Source: Celeribacter neptunius (GTDB lineage: Bacteria; Pseudomonadota; Alphaproteobacteria; Rhodobacterales; Rhodobacteraceae). Taken from it: a stretch of DNA of 64,000 nucleotides. Of the stretch, positions 17,918-27,144 are shown one piece after another. Made by a program: the position numbers and the translations under genes. The number at the start of each line of letters is the position of its first letter. The stretch's first letter is position 1. Below the pieces are notes generated by a model. That model was not told where the DNA came from. It ran no database searches and saw only the letters and a list, made by a program, of their open reading frames with translations. Location: NCBI RefSeq assembly GCF_900113955.1, contig NZ_FORH01000001.1, positions 612,395-676,394 of the forward strand, in the 5' to 3' direction.

Positions 17918-19636
17918 ATGAACCTGTTCGCCGATATTCGTAGCCTTGTGATCGACAGCCTGAACGCGCTGACTTCTGAGGGTGTGCTGCCCGAAGGGCT
18001 GGAGTTTGCCAATGTCGCGGTGGAGCCGCCGCGCGATCCGCTGCATGGCGATATGGCGACGAATGCCGCGATGGTCCTGGCGAAACCGGCGAAGGCAAAG
18101 CCGCGCGACATTGCCGACAAGCTCTCCGAAAAGCTCGCCGCCGATGCCCGGATCACCAGTGTCGATGTCGCCGGGCCGGGGTTCATCAACCTGCGTCTGA
18201 ATGAAAGCGTCTGGTCGGGTCTGGTCGAGACCGTGCTCTCAACCGAGGGGTACGGGCGCTCAGAGATGGGCGGCAAGAAAAAGGTCAACGTCGAATATGT
18301 CTCCGCCAACCCGACGGGGCCGATGCATGTCGGTCATACCCGGGGTGCGGTCTTTGGTGATGCGCTGGCGTCCCTGCTGGATTTCGCCGGCTATGACGTG
18401 ACCCGCGAATATTACATCAACGATGGCGGGGCGCAGGTCGATGTGCTGGCGCGCTCGGTGTTCGAACGCTACCGCGAGGCCAACGGGCTCAACCCCGAGA
18501 TCGCCGAAGGGCTCTACCCGGGCGACTACCTCGTGCCGGTGGGCGAGGCGCTGAAGGAAAAATACGGCGACACGCTGCTGGACAAGGGCGAGCAATATTG
18601 GCTCAAGGAGGTGCGCGAATTCGCCACCGAGGCGATGATGGCGATGATCCGCGACGATCTGAAGCTTCTGGGCGTCGAGATGGACAAGTTCTTCTCCGAG
18701 AAGTCGCTCTACAACACCGGCCTCATCGAGGCGGCGATCAAGGAGCTCGACGACAAGGGGCTGATCTATCGCGGTGTTCTGGAGCCGCCGAAAGGCAAGA
18801 TGCCCGAGGATTGGGAACCGCGCGAACAGACGCTGTTCCGCTCCACCGCCCATGGCGATGACGTCGACCGTCCGATCCAGAAATCCGATGGCGCCTGGAC
18901 CTATTTCGCCCCCGATATCGCCTATCACTATGACAAGGTGCAGCGCGGTTTCGAGGAGATCATCGACATCTTCGGCGCCGACCACGGTGGCTATGTCAAA
19001 CGGATGAAGGCGGCCGTCTCGGCGCTCTCCGATGGCAAGGTCGATTGCGACATCAAACTCATTCAGCTGGTGAAACTGTTCAAGAACGGCGAGCCGTTCA
19101 AAATGTCGAAACGTGCCGGCACCTTTGTCACCCTGCGCGACGTGGTCGAACAGGCAGGCAAGGACGTGACCCGTTTCATCATGCTGACCCGCAAGAACGA
19201 CGCGCCCTTGGATTTCGATTTCGACAAGGTTCTGGAACAGTCGAAAGACAACCCGGTGTTCTATGTGCAATATGCCCACGCCCGGGTGCATTCGGTGCTG
19301 CGCAAGGCCGCCGAGCAGGGGATCTCGCTCTCGGACACGCCGCGGTTCGACGATCCGGCCGAGATCGCGGTGGCGCGCAAGCTTGCCGATTTCCCGCGTC
19401 AGGTGGAGATCGCCGCCAAGGGCCATGAGCCGCATCGCATCGCCTTCTACCTTTACGAGCTGGCGTCGGATTTCCATGCGCTGTGGAACAAGGGCAATGA
19501 GAACGAAGCCCTGCGTTTCCTGCAGGGTGATGCGGCGTTGTCCTCGGCAAAAATCGCCCTGCCGCGTGCGGTCGCCGTTGTGATTTCCGCCGGTCTTGCT
19601 ATTCTTGGGGTAACCCCGGCCGAGGAAATGCGTTGA
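17918..19636 (+). CDS. argS: arginyl-tRNA synthetase
   Basis: Class I aminoacyl-tRNA synthetase charging tRNA-Arg. 572 residues. Contains the ArgRS N-terminal additional domain, the HIGH-type signature in [16 protein letters not shown] (HVGH near residue 135), the KMSKS-type [13 protein letters not shown] near residue 395 and a helical DALR anticodon-binding C-terminus. ATG 17918 lies after a purine-rich AAAGAGAGA stretch. First gene of the rightward block argS-SPOR-nagZ-scpA-scpB. Confidence 0.97.
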   Translation: MNLFADIRSLVIDSLNALTSEGVLPEGLEFANVAVEPPRDPLHGDMATNAAMVLAKPAKAKPRDIADKLSEKLAADARITSVDVAGPGFINLRLNESVWSGLVETVLSTEGYGRSEMGGKKKVNVEYVSANPTGPMHVGHTRGAVFGDALASLLDFAGYDVTREYYINDGGAQVDVLARSVFERYREANGLNPEIAEGLYPGDYLVPVGEALKEKYGDTLLDKGEQYWLKEVREFATEAMMAMIRDDLKLLGVEMDKFFSEKSLYNTGLIEAAIKELDDKGLIYRGVLEPPKGKMPEDWEPREQTLFRSTAHGDDVDRPIQKSDGAWTYFAPDIAYHYDKVQRGFEEIIDIFGADHGGYVKRMKAAVSALSDGKVDCDIKLIQLVKLFKNGEPFKMSKRAGTFVTLRDVVEQAGKDVTRFIMLTRKNDAPLDFDFDKVLEQSKDNPVFYVQYAHARVHSVLRKAAEQGISLSDTPRFDDPAEIAVARKLADFPRQVEIAAKGHEPHRIAFYLYELASDFHALWNKGNENEALRFLQGDAALSSAKIALPRAVAVVISAGLAILGVTPAEEMR

Positions 19637-19683
19637 GCGTCAAGGCAAAGCTCAATCAGATCCTTTGAAATTGCCGGACCCCC

Positions 19684-19733
19684 GAGAGGGGCCGTAGTCA
19701 AAACGAGGACGTAAGATCCTCATGCGGCCTCTC
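19684..19733. promoter_or_regulatory. nested inverted repeats between argS and the SPOR gene
   Basis: GAGAGG at 19684-19689 pairs with CCTCTC at 19728-19733, enclosing a second stem GAGGA (19705-19709) / TCCTC (19717-19721). This may form a structured leader about 60 nt upstream of the SPOR start codon. There is no T-run, so a terminator is unlikely. Functional role is speculative. Confidence 0.35.
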
Positions 19734-19793
19734 AAGAGCAGTCGATAACCCGCAGAAAACATGCGGGAAATAAACGAGGCGAAAGAGGCAAAT

Positions 19794-21101
19794 ATGGTGC
19801 AGGACGTGGTGAACGGCCCCCAGATGGGCTATGGTCGCGCGCAGGCGCGTGATGAATTTTCTTCCTATGATCATTGGCAGCGCCCGGAGCCGCAAGTGAC
19901 CCGTGCGCAGGCACAGGGCTATGGGCAGACGGGGCATGGCAACGCGGGATTTGCGGCGGAACCCGAGGTGGATCGTCTGTTCGCCCATGAAAATGTGCAT
20001 TTTGAGCAACAGTCTTCTCATCCCGGCTATGCCGCAACGCCCGGCTATCAGGACCCGCGCGGCGAGTCTTATGGCGGTTACGAGACCGGTCCCGCCTATG
20101 TCTATGGCGGTGACGGCTATGAGGCGTCCGATCTGCACGAGGATGACGCCGCACCGGCGCGACCGCATTTGGGGCCGGCGCAATGGGGCGGGGCACTGGT
20201 GTCGCTGGCACTGATCCTCGGGCTCGGCGTCTGGGGTTACAAACTGATGGTGCGCGATGTCTCCGGCGTGCCGGTCATTCGCGCGCTCGAAGGTTCGGCC
20301 CGCATCCTGCCCGAGGACCCGGGCGGGCAATTGGCCATGCATCAGGGGCTCGCGGTCAACTCGGTGACCGCCGATGGCTCCGCCGCGCCGCCGGCAGACC
20401 GCTATGTCCTGGCGCCGGCGACAGCGATGCTGAGCGCCGAAGATCAGCCGGTGAAGGCGATCGAGCCGATGCTGAGCAGCCTTGCGACCAATGCGCCGGC
20501 GCCAGAGGCAACGCCTGTGGCTGCCGACAGCGATGTCGAGCGGCTTGAACTGATCGCCGTGGCCGAGGACCCGCTCGAGCTGAAAGATGCCATGGACGTG
20601 GTGGCGCCGGTCGAAGGGCAGGCCGAGGTTCTGGCCGAGAAGCTTGGCGTGATGCGTTCGCCGATCCCGACGCCGCGCCCGAAGGTCGTGCCGGTGCAAC
20701 TGGCCTCGCTGTCTGCCGATCTCAGCGATGCCGCCCCGGTGCTGACCGATGTCAGCGCACCCGACAGCGGTGCCAGCCTCGACGGTGTGGCCGGCGATAT
20801 CCTGGCCGCGATCGGCGCGTCTTCGGAACTGGCGCCTGCGGATGTGGCCTCGGGCACGCGTCTGGTGCAATTCGGCGCATTTCAGTCCGAAGAGCTGGCG
20901 CGCAGCGAATGGGATCGCCTGACCGGGCGGTTTTCCGAGCTGATGGAGGGCAAGACCCGGGTGATCGAAAGCGCGTCGAGCGGTGGCAAGAGCTTTTATC
21001 GGTTGCGTGCCGTGGGCTTTGCCGATGCCTCTGAGGCCAATCGGTTCTGTGCGGCGCTGACGGCGATGAACGCGGCCTGCGTGCCGACGGTTCAGCGCTA
21101 A
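19794..21101 (+). CDS. SPOR-domain membrane protein
   Basis: 435-residue bitopic protein. Start chosen at ATG 19794, preceded by GAGG with normal spacing; the upstream ATG at 19761 has no ribosome site. Residues 1-130 are cytoplasmic and rich in Gly, Tyr, Gln and His; one TM helix is near 132-152; then comes a long low-complexity periplasmic linker rich in Ala, Pro, Asp. A SPOR domain (about residues 358-433, TRLVQFGAFQSEELARSEWD) should bind denuded peptidoglycan glycan strands at the septum. Its position beside nagZ and scpAB fits a cell-wall or division role. Confidence 0.87.
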   Translation: MVQDVVNGPQMGYGRAQARDEFSSYDHWQRPEPQVTRAQAQGYGQTGHGNAGFAAEPEVDRLFAHENVHFEQQSSHPGYAATPGYQDPRGESYGGYETGPAYVYGGDGYEASDLHEDDAAPARPHLGPAQWGGALVSLALILGLGVWGYKLMVRDVSGVPVIRALEGSARILPEDPGGQLAMHQGLAVNSVTADGSAAPPADRYVLAPATAMLSAEDQPVKAIEPMLSSLATNAPAPEATPVAADSDVERLELIAVAEDPLELKDAMDVVAPVEGQAEVLAEKLGVMRSPIPTPRPKVVPVQLASLSADLSDAAPVLTDVSAPDSGASLDGVAGDILAAIGASSELAPADVASGTRLVQFGAFQSEELARSEWDRLTGRFSELMEGKTRVIESASSGGKSFYRLRAVGFADASEANRFCAALTAMNAACVPTVQR

Positions 21102-21116
21102 GCGGCAGGCCATCAC

Positions 21117-22109
21117 ATGACCGGGCAGGGTGCCTATATCTTTGGCTGTGAAGGCCTCAGCCTTTCGGCGGCGGAAAAGCGCTTTTTCCGCGAGGCCCGG
21201 CCCTGGGGATTTATCCTGTTTGCCCGCAATGTCGACAGCCCGGATCAGCTCCGGGCGCTCAGTGCCGATCTGCGTGAGAGCGTCGGGCGCGACGCGCCCA
21301 TCCTGATCGATCAGGAAGGCGGTCGGGTGCAGCGGCTGCGGGCGCCCCATTGGCGCGAGTTCCTGCCGCCCTTCGATCAGGTGGCGCAGGCCCTGGCGCT
21401 GGGGCGAGACCCGGAGCGCGCCATCTGGCTGCGCGGGCGGCTTCTGGCCGAGGATCTGCACGGGGTCGGCATCGATGTGAATTGCGTGCCCGGTCTCGAC
21501 GTGGCGCGTCGCGACACCCATCCGTTTCTCTACAATCGCTGTTTCTCGGAAGACCCCGCGATGGTTTCCCGCATGGGCCGCGCGCTCACCCGTGGTATGG
21601 CCGCAGGCGGGGTTGCGCCGGTGATGAAACATCTGCCGGGACACGGGCGCGGCACGGTGGACAGTCACAAGGGCCTGCCACGCGTCACCGCGTCTCTGGG
21701 CGAGCTGCAGGCCGACTTTGCACCCTTCAAGGCGCTCAGCGATCTCACGATGGGCATGTCGGCCCATATCGTCATGGAGGCACTGGACCCGGAGCGCCCG
21801 GCGACCCAGAGCCCGGCGGCGATCCGGCTGATCCGCGAGGAGATCGGCTTTCAGGGCTTGCTGATGACCGACGATATTTCCATGGGGGCGTTGGACGGCA
21901 CGGTGCGCGACCGTGGCGAGGCTTCGCTCCGGGCGGGCTGCGATCTGGTGCTGCATTGCAATGGCGATCTGTTCGAGATGGAGGCGCTCGCCGGGCTTGG
22001 CCTGATGGCCGGGGCGGCACAGGCGCGGGCCGATCAGGCGGCGAATGCCCGTCCGGGGTACGAGCCCATTGACATCGACGCGCTCACGGCCGAATTTCTT
22101 GCCTCATAA
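21117..22109 (+). CDS. nagZ: beta-N-acetylhexosaminidase NagZ (GH3)
   Basis: Cytoplasmic glycosidase that removes N-acetylglucosamine from anhydromuropeptides in cell-wall recycling. 330 residues with no signal peptide. The GH3 signature is present as KHLPGHGRGTVDSHKGLP (near residue 170), containing the His-Asp pair characteristic of NagZ, and TDDISMGALDG holds the catalytic nucleophile Asp. Lies 15 bp after the SPOR gene, so very probably co-transcribed with it and with scpAB. Confidence 0.94.
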   Translation: MTGQGAYIFGCEGLSLSAAEKRFFREARPWGFILFARNVDSPDQLRALSADLRESVGRDAPILIDQEGGRVQRLRAPHWREFLPPFDQVAQALALGRDPERAIWLRGRLLAEDLHGVGIDVNCVPGLDVARRDTHPFLYNRCFSEDPAMVSRMGRALTRGMAAGGVAPVMKHLPGHGRGTVDSHKGLPRVTASLGELQADFAPFKALSDLTMGMSAHIVMEALDPERPATQSPAAIRLIREEIGFQGLLMTDDISMGALDGTVRDRGEASLRAGCDLVLHCNGDLFEMEALAGLGLMAGAAQARADQAANARPGYEPIDIDALTAEFLAS

Positions 22110-22150
22110 GCTCGGATAGAGCCCAGCAGGACCGCAAGCGAAAGCCCTTC

Positions 22151-22960
22151 ATGGCCGATCAAGACCAGTTTGACATCAGCGACATTCTCTCGGTCGAGGA
22201 ACGCCTCGCCGCCGAGGCGCTGATCGTCGATGTCGACGGGTTCGAAGGGCCTCTGGATCTGCTGCTGCAATTGTCGCGGACGCAGAAGGTGGATTTGATG
22301 AAAATCTCCGTTCTGCATCTGGCGCAGCAATATCTGCTCTTTGTCGAGAAGGCGAAAGAGTTGCGGATCGAGCTGGCCGCGGATTACCTGGTGATGGCGG
22401 CCTGGCTGGCGTTTCTGAAGTCGCGGTTGCTCCTGCCGCCCGATCCCTCGGACGAGGGGCCTTCGGGCGAGGAACTCGCGGCGCATCTGGCGTTTCAACT
22501 GCAACGTCTCGAGGCGATGCGCGAAGCGGCGGCGAAACTGATGGCCCGCGACCAGAAGGGCCGGGATTTCTTTGTCCGCGGCATTCCCGAAGAGGTGCAG
22601 CGGCGGCGGCAGGTGACCTATACGGCCTCGCTGCTCGATCTGATGCAGGCCTATGCGCGGGTGCGCACCAAGGACGAATTCAGGCCGTTTGTCATGGATC
22701 GCGAGGCGATCCTGTCGATGGAACAGGCGTTGGAGCAGATGCGTTATCTGATCCCCTATGCCGTGGAATGGGCGGATCTGTCGTCCTACCTGCCGGAGGG
22801 CTGGCAGCTTGACCCGAAGAAGCGCCGCTCGGCGACGGCGGCCACTTTCGCGGCCTCGTTGGAGCTGGCGAAACAGGGGCAGATCGAATTGCGTCAGGGC
22901 GGCACATTCGCGCCGATCCAGATCAAGGCAAGACGGAGAGAGAATGGCGGAAGAGCTTGA
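22151..22960 (+). CDS. scpA: segregation and condensation protein A
   Basis: Kleisin subunit of the Smc-ScpAB condensin that organises and segregates chromosomes. 269 residues. The N-terminal kleisin block GFEGPLDLLLQLSRTQKVDL (residues 28-47) is diagnostic, followed by KISVLHLAQQYL and the helical YLVMAAWLAFLKSRLLLP. The 3' end overlaps scpB by 17 bases. Confidence 0.95.
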   Translation: MADQDQFDISDILSVEERLAAEALIVDVDGFEGPLDLLLQLSRTQKVDLMKISVLHLAQQYLLFVEKAKELRIELAADYLVMAAWLAFLKSRLLLPPDPSDEGPSGEELAAHLAFQLQRLEAMREAAAKLMARDQKGRDFFVRGIPEEVQRRRQVTYTASLLDLMQAYARVRTKDEFRPFVMDREAILSMEQALEQMRYLIPYAVEWADLSSYLPEGWQLDPKKRRSATAATFAASLELAKQGQIELRQGGTFAPIQIKARRRENGGRA

Positions 22961-23624
22961 AACCGAAGCCGTAGAGTTGGAGGCGCAGGGGCCGGAGCAG
23001 GAGGAAAGCCTGTTCGAGGCGCCGCCTCTGGCGGAACAGGAACGCATGGTCGAAGCCGTGCTCTTTGCCTCTGCCGCGCCGGTGAGCGTGGCGGATCTGG
23101 CGGCGCGCATGCCGCATGGCTGTGAGCCGAAAGCGGCGCTCGAGCAGCTCGCCAAACGCTATGAGGGCCGCGGCGTCCGTGTGGTGCGCGTCGGCGACAA
23201 TTGGGCCATTCGTACGGCGCCCGATCTCGGTTTTCTGATGCAGAAGGAAACCACCGAGACCCGCAAACTGTCGCGCGCGGCGATCGAGACCCTGGCGATC
23301 GTCTCCTATCACCAGCCCTGCACCCGGGCCGAGATCGAGGAGATCCGCGGCGTCTCGGTGTCGAAAGGCACGATCGATCAGCTGATGGAGCTCGAATGGA
23401 TTCGCTTTGGCCGGCGCCGGATGTCGCCCGGTCGTCCGGTGACCTATGTGGTGACGCCGACCTTCCTCGATCATTTCGGCCTGGAAAGCGCCCGCGATCT
23501 GCCCGGGGTCAAGGAGCTGCGCGCCGCAGGTCTGTTGGAAAGCCGTCCGATGCCGGGGCTCGACGAGGGCATGGGCGAAGACGGCGAAGAGGAACAGGAC
23601 GATCTGTTCGAGGATGAGAGCTGA
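22944..23624 (+). CDS. scpB: segregation and condensation protein B
   Basis: Winged-helix partner of ScpA. ATG 22944, inside the scpA 3' end, with an AGACGGAGAGA stretch as ribosome site; the open frame upstream is only the shadow of scpA. 226 residues: a Glu-rich N-terminus, two winged-helix units (VEAVLFASAAPVSVADLA; LSRAAIETLAIVSYHQP) and the diagnostic IEEIRGVSVSKGTIDQL. The acidic C-terminus is typical of the family in alphaproteobacteria. Confidence 0.95.
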   Translation: MAEELETEAVELEAQGPEQEESLFEAPPLAEQERMVEAVLFASAAPVSVADLAARMPHGCEPKAALEQLAKRYEGRGVRVVRVGDNWAIRTAPDLGFLMQKETTETRKLSRAAIETLAIVSYHQPCTRAEIEEIRGVSVSKGTIDQLMELEWIRFGRRRMSPGRPVTYVVTPTFLDHFGLESARDLPGVKELRAAGLLESRPMPGLDEGMGEDGEEEQDDLFEDES

Positions 23625-23683
23625 GGATGCGGTTGCCCCCGGAGCGGCGACACCCGTGACGAGAGCTGGCGCCGGAGCGCCGG

Positions 23684-23711
23684 AGAGCCGGGTCCGTCCG
23701 GCTCTTTATTT
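23684..23711 (+). terminator. rho-independent terminator after scpB
   Basis: Perfect 8-bp stem AGAGCCGG / CCGGCTCT with a 6-base loop, followed by TTTATTT. It lies 60 bp after the scpB stop and probably ends the argS-scpB transcription block. Confidence 0.8.
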
Positions 23712-23843
23712 GCGTTCCATTGGCTTTTCACACCCGGGCCGTGGAAATGGCGCATTTGAGCACTATCTATCTGTAAAGACGATCCAAAGCTCCACAGGAC
23801 TGAGCACAGCGAAAACTGACGACAGCGAAAAGGTACGAGTGAC

Positions 23844-24077
23844 ATGAATTTGGACAGGCTGATCTCGATGGTCATCAATCGCGTGATCCGCACCCTGGTC
23901 AACAAAGGGGTGAATGCCGGGATCGATGCCGGCACCAATGCCATGGCGAAACGTCGTGGCGGGGCCGAAAGCGAAATGTCCCCCGAGGAACAGGCCCGGA
24001 TGGCGGCGCAGGGCAAGGATGTGGCGAAACGGGCTCGGAAAATGGCCCGCGTCAGCCGTCGCATCGGACGTTTCTGA
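23844..24077 (+). CDS. small basic protein, 77 residues, unknown function
   Basis: MNLDRLISMVINRVIRTLVN opens an amphipathic, largely helical N-terminus, then a Gly/Ala-rich stretch (GVNAGIDAGTNAMAKRRGG) and a strongly basic C-terminus (KRARKMARVSRRIGRF). Not TatA, although tatA often follows scpB in relatives: no TM helix of TatA type is seen. Coding is supported by the GC-rich third positions and by ATG after an AGGTACGAG stretch. It has its own upstream gap and a downstream non-coding stretch. Peripheral membrane or nucleic-acid binding would fit the composition, but this is only a guess. Confidence 0.65.
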   Translation: MNLDRLISMVINRVIRTLVNKGVNAGIDAGTNAMAKRRGGAESEMSPEEQARMAAQGKDVAKRARKMARVSRRIGRF

Positions 24078-24438
24078 ACCGCAGTCGCGCCCTGTCGCGT
24101 GGTGCGAGGCAGGTTTCGAGGCAAGCATAGTTGCGTGAGATCCGCGGAAATCTCTATAGGCATATCTCTAATACATGTTTATTCTGCCGATGCGGACCGT
24201 TAGGCTCCGCCTGAAAGTGTTTAGGGTTCGTTAGAGAGTATTGCCGGGCGAAGGGTTCTTTATTCATGCATGAAGGCGACGGCCTTCCGCGTCTGGCTCA
24301 GGGTCCTGCAGAGACATCCTCTCGCGACAATGGAACCAGACATCACGACAAGTGAAAATTCTGCGACTGACATTTCGTTGTAAATGGGATGCGCCATATC
24401 GTCGATTTGGTTCATCCCTTTCGTAAGAGGAAGGTTCC
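24078..24438. other. 361-bp intergenic region upstream of the diguanylate cyclase
   Basis: AT-richer than its surroundings, so probably the promoter region of the following gene. A small hairpin GAAGGC / GCCTTC lies at about 24272-24287. I see no open frame, repeat copy or tRNA. A good ribosome site (GAGGAAGG, 24427-24434) precedes the GTG start. Confidence 0.5.
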
Positions 24439-25893
24439 GTGTCTGTAGCGATGCAGCCTCCGGATGGTAGAGTACATCAGGCCTATGGCCCAGCCGTCCG
24501 TGTTTTGCGGGTGCAATCCCTGCTTGCGCTTTCGGCGTTGCTTCTGGCGCTAGCGGTCGGTCTGCGAGAGCTGACGGGGCGGCTCCCCGATGTGCTGCTG
24601 GCCAAGGGCAATGGCCCGCATCCCATCAGCGTCATCGCGATTTTGATTTTCAGCGCCGCGCTGTACAGGCCGGGCCTGTTCAAGGCGCAAACCCCTTGGA
24701 GACGGGCGCTTTTTGCCATTGTCTTCGGTATGGCCCTGGTCCGGCTGGTCGAGATTTTCATCCTGCCTGCGGCCTGGTTTTCGGAGATCGCGATGTTGCT
24801 TTATCGCAGTCCGGACAGCGCCGATATGGCCATGGGCGGCAACACTGCCGTGGCGCTTTTGCTGTTGAGTCTGGGGGCCCTGATCCGGCCGGTCTCCTCG
24901 ACCGCGGCCTTTCTGGTCACCGTGCTGGGGCTGGTGCCGGTCAGCTATGCGATCTTCTCCTATGCATTCAATTACGCCGAGGGCTATGGCGCCATGTCGC
25001 CGATCACCCTGGTGATGCTCACGCTGGCCGGAAGCTCGCAATTCTGCGTCTTTGCCAGAACGCAGCTGTTGCGGCCTCTGCTCAGCGCCAGCCCCTGGGG
25101 CCGGATGGCACGGTTGCAGCTGGGCGCGGCAACGGTCGGCATCCTGTTGCTCGGCTTCCTGTTCCACACCCGTTACGAGACCGGGATTTCCGGCGCACTT
25201 CTGTCTTCGGTCTTCTGGATGTCGGTGGTGATTCTCCTGGCAGCCGGGCCGGTTTTCGAGCGTATCGAACGCGAACGCCGTGCCTTGTCACAGGAAATGG
25301 AACGTCAGGCCCGGCATGATCCTCTGACCGGTCTGCTCAATCGCCGGGCGGTGCGGGACTATGTGGCGGCCTGTCAGGAACATGAGGGGGTTCTGAAAGC
25401 CGGGTGCGATCATGTCGGGATCATTCTCGCCGATGTCGATTACTTCAAACGGGTCAATGACAGTGTCGGCCATGCGGTCGGCGATGCCGTGCTGTGCGAA
25501 GTGGCGGAGCAGATGCGCCGCAAATTGCGCCCCTCCGATCTGGTGGCGCGCTGGGGCGGTGAGGAGTTCCTGATCCTCTTGCCGGGCGCGGATCTGGCGC
25601 GGACGATGAGCATGGCCCAGGTGCTGCGCACCGGGGTGGCGTCCCATGTCGCCTGGGACAATGGTGAGGAGCGCGAGGCGATCACCCTGTCGATGGGGGT
25701 GGCGGCCTATGCCCATGGCGGCAGCGCAGGGACGCTGGAACAGGCGATCCAGAGGGCCGATGGCGCGCTCTATGACGCGAAATCCCAGGGCCGTAACCGG
25801 GTGCTCTGTTATGACGACATGGTCGCAACACCGGAGGCAGACGACAGCCTGCTGCCCGAGGGGTTTCCCACCCGGAAGACCATGGTGCACTAG
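24439..25893 (+). CDS. membrane-bound diguanylate cyclase (GGDEF)
   Basis: Synthesises cyclic di-GMP from two GTP. 484 residues from GTG 24439 (ribosome site GAGGAAGG, 5-base spacing). Residues 30-280 contain about seven to eight hydrophobic helices forming a membrane sensor of unrecognised type, followed by a short coiled linker (ERIERERRALSQEMERQ) and a GGDEF domain from about residue 290. The catalytic motif reads GGEEF near residue 373. RPSD lies exactly five residues before it, an RxxD inhibitory I-site, so product feedback is expected. No EAL or HD-GYP domain. The signal sensed is unknown. Confidence 0.93.
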   Translation: MSVAMQPPDGRVHQAYGPAVRVLRVQSLLALSALLLALAVGLRELTGRLPDVLLAKGNGPHPISVIAILIFSAALYRPGLFKAQTPWRRALFAIVFGMALVRLVEIFILPAAWFSEIAMLLYRSPDSADMAMGGNTAVALLLLSLGALIRPVSSTAAFLVTVLGLVPVSYAIFSYAFNYAEGYGAMSPITLVMLTLAGSSQFCVFARTQLLRPLLSASPWGRMARLQLGAATVGILLLGFLFHTRYETGISGALLSSVFWMSVVILLAAGPVFERIERERRALSQEMERQARHDPLTGLLNRRAVRDYVAACQEHEGVLKAGCDHVGIILADVDYFKRVNDSVGHAVGDAVLCEVAEQMRRKLRPSDLVARWGGEEFLILLPGADLARTMSMAQVLRTGVASHVAWDNGEEREAITLSMGVAAYAHGGSAGTLEQAIQRADGALYDAKSQGRNRVLCYDDMVATPEADDSLLPEGFPTRKTMVH

Positions 25894-25895
25894 GG

Positions 25896-25935
25896 GTGCA
25901 TTAGGGGGACATTCGCGGAGGGGCGCAGGCGCGCC
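25896..25935 (-). repeat. probable remnant of the intergenic repeat family
   Basis: In the 53-bp gap between the convergent stops of the diguanylate cyclase and dcd. Read on the minus strand it gives GCGAATGTCCCCC, resembling GTGAATGTCCCCAAAGG at the end of copy E, preceded by a GGCGCGCCTGCGCC stretch. Too short to be certain. Confidence 0.35.
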
Positions 25936-25946
25936 GCCAGCCTCTT

Positions 25947-27017
25947 TCAGCTCTTGAAATGCTTTGACAGTTTCAGACCCTGGCCCTGGTAGTTCGAGGC
26001 CAGATCGGCGCCGTAGAGCCGCTCTGGACGGCTGTCCATCTTCTCATAGACCAGACGGCCGACGATCTGGCCGTGCTCGAGGACAAAGGGCGCCTCGTGA
26101 CAGCGCACTTCCAGGACGCCGCGCGCCCCCGCGCCGCCGGCATCGGCATTGCCGAACCCCGGGTCAAAAAAGCCGGCGTAATGCACCCGGAACTCGCCCA
26201 CCATGGCCAGATAGGGCGCCATTTCGGCGGCATAGTCCGGCGGGATATGCACCGCTTCGCGGCTCACCAGAATATAGAAAGCACCGGGATCGAGGATGAT
26301 CTGTCCGTCTTTGGCGTAGATCGGCTCCCAATATTCCGCTGGGTCGTAATAGCCGATATTGTCGAGATCGATGACGCCGGTGTGCGGCTTGGCGCGATAT
26401 CCGACGAGGTCGCCCTCTGCGGGTTTCAAATCGACCGAGAAGCCGAGCCCCTGATCGATCACCGCCGGGCCGTCGACCAGCGGGCTTTGCATATGCAGGT
26501 TTTCGAGCGCCTCATCCGACAGGACGGCCTGACCGGCGCGGAACCGGATCTGGTTGAGCCGCATGCCGGGGCGCACCAGCACCGAAAACGAGCGCGGGCA
26601 GATCTCGGCATAGAGCGGCCCGGTATAGCCCGGTGCGATCCGGTCGAATTCCGTGCCCTCATCGGTGATCAGCCGGGTCAGAAGATCGAGCCGTCCGGTC
26701 GAGCTCTTGGCATTGGCCACCGCCTGAATGCCCTCGGGCAGCGCCAGGCTCTCCATCAGCGGCACGACATAGACACAGCCCTTCTCGAGCACGGCGCCCT
26801 GGCTCAGATCGATCTGATGCATCTCGAATTCCGAAAGACGGCCGGAGACCGTGCGACCTTCACCCGCCAGAAACGAGGCGCGGACCCGCCAGGCGCGGTT
26901 GCCCAGACGCAGATCGAGCGAGGCGGGCTGAACCTGGGCATCGATCACATCCGGTTGGGCGGTGATCTCGCCGCGCGTCAGCATCCCCCGAATGGCGTGA
27001 TCGGCCAATACACCCAT
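25947..27017 (-). CDS. dcd: dCTP deaminase, long form (DCD family)
   Basis: Deaminates dCTP to dUTP for thymidylate synthesis. About 356 residues, nearly twice the classical Dcd (about 190); this is the long alphaproteobacterial form, which looks like two dUTPase/Dcd-fold halves. The active-site-like block ANAKSSTGRLDLLTRLITD is in the first half and a related PGAFYILVSREAVHIPPDYAA in the second. Start taken at ATG 27017, which stands 7 bases after GGAGG; ATG 27023 is too close to that box. Downstream of tRNA-Pro on the same strand. Confidence 0.9.
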   Translation of the reverse strand: MGVLADHAIRGMLTRGEITAQPDVIDAQVQPASLDLRLGNRAWRVRASFLAGEGRTVSGRLSEFEMHQIDLSQGAVLEKGCVYVVPLMESLALPEGIQAVANAKSSTGRLDLLTRLITDEGTEFDRIAPGYTGPLYAEICPRSFSVLVRPGMRLNQIRFRAGQAVLSDEALENLHMQSPLVDGPAVIDQGLGFSVDLKPAEGDLVGYRAKPHTGVIDLDNIGYYDPAEYWEPIYAKDGQIILDPGAFYILVSREAVHIPPDYAAEMAPYLAMVGEFRVHYAGFFDPGFGNADAGGAGARGVLEVRCHEAPFVLEHGQIVGRLVYEKMDSRPERLYGADLASNYQGQGLKLSKHFKS

Positions 27018-27097
27018 GTTCATCCCTCCAAGCGGATCGCGCGCCGGATTGTGCTCCGGCCTTGCATTGGAAATTCCTGTTGCAGTGGGCTTAACGC

Positions 27098-27135
27098 AAA
27101 ACCGCCCGCAAGCCCAGAGGGTTGCGAGCGGTTTT
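27098..27135 (-). terminator. rho-independent terminator of tRNA-Pro
   Basis: 14-bp stem (27098-27111 with 27122-27135, one G-T pair) with a 10-base loop, the stem ending in a TTTT run on the minus strand. It stands 10 bp after the tRNA 3' end and separates it from dcd. Confidence 0.85.
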
Positions 27136-27144
27136 GGGGTATAA

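Noticed and set aside
23614-23847. 77-residue ORF overlapping the scpB terminator
   Set aside because: It starts inside scpB, runs across the terminator hairpin at 23684-23711 and has no recognisable features.
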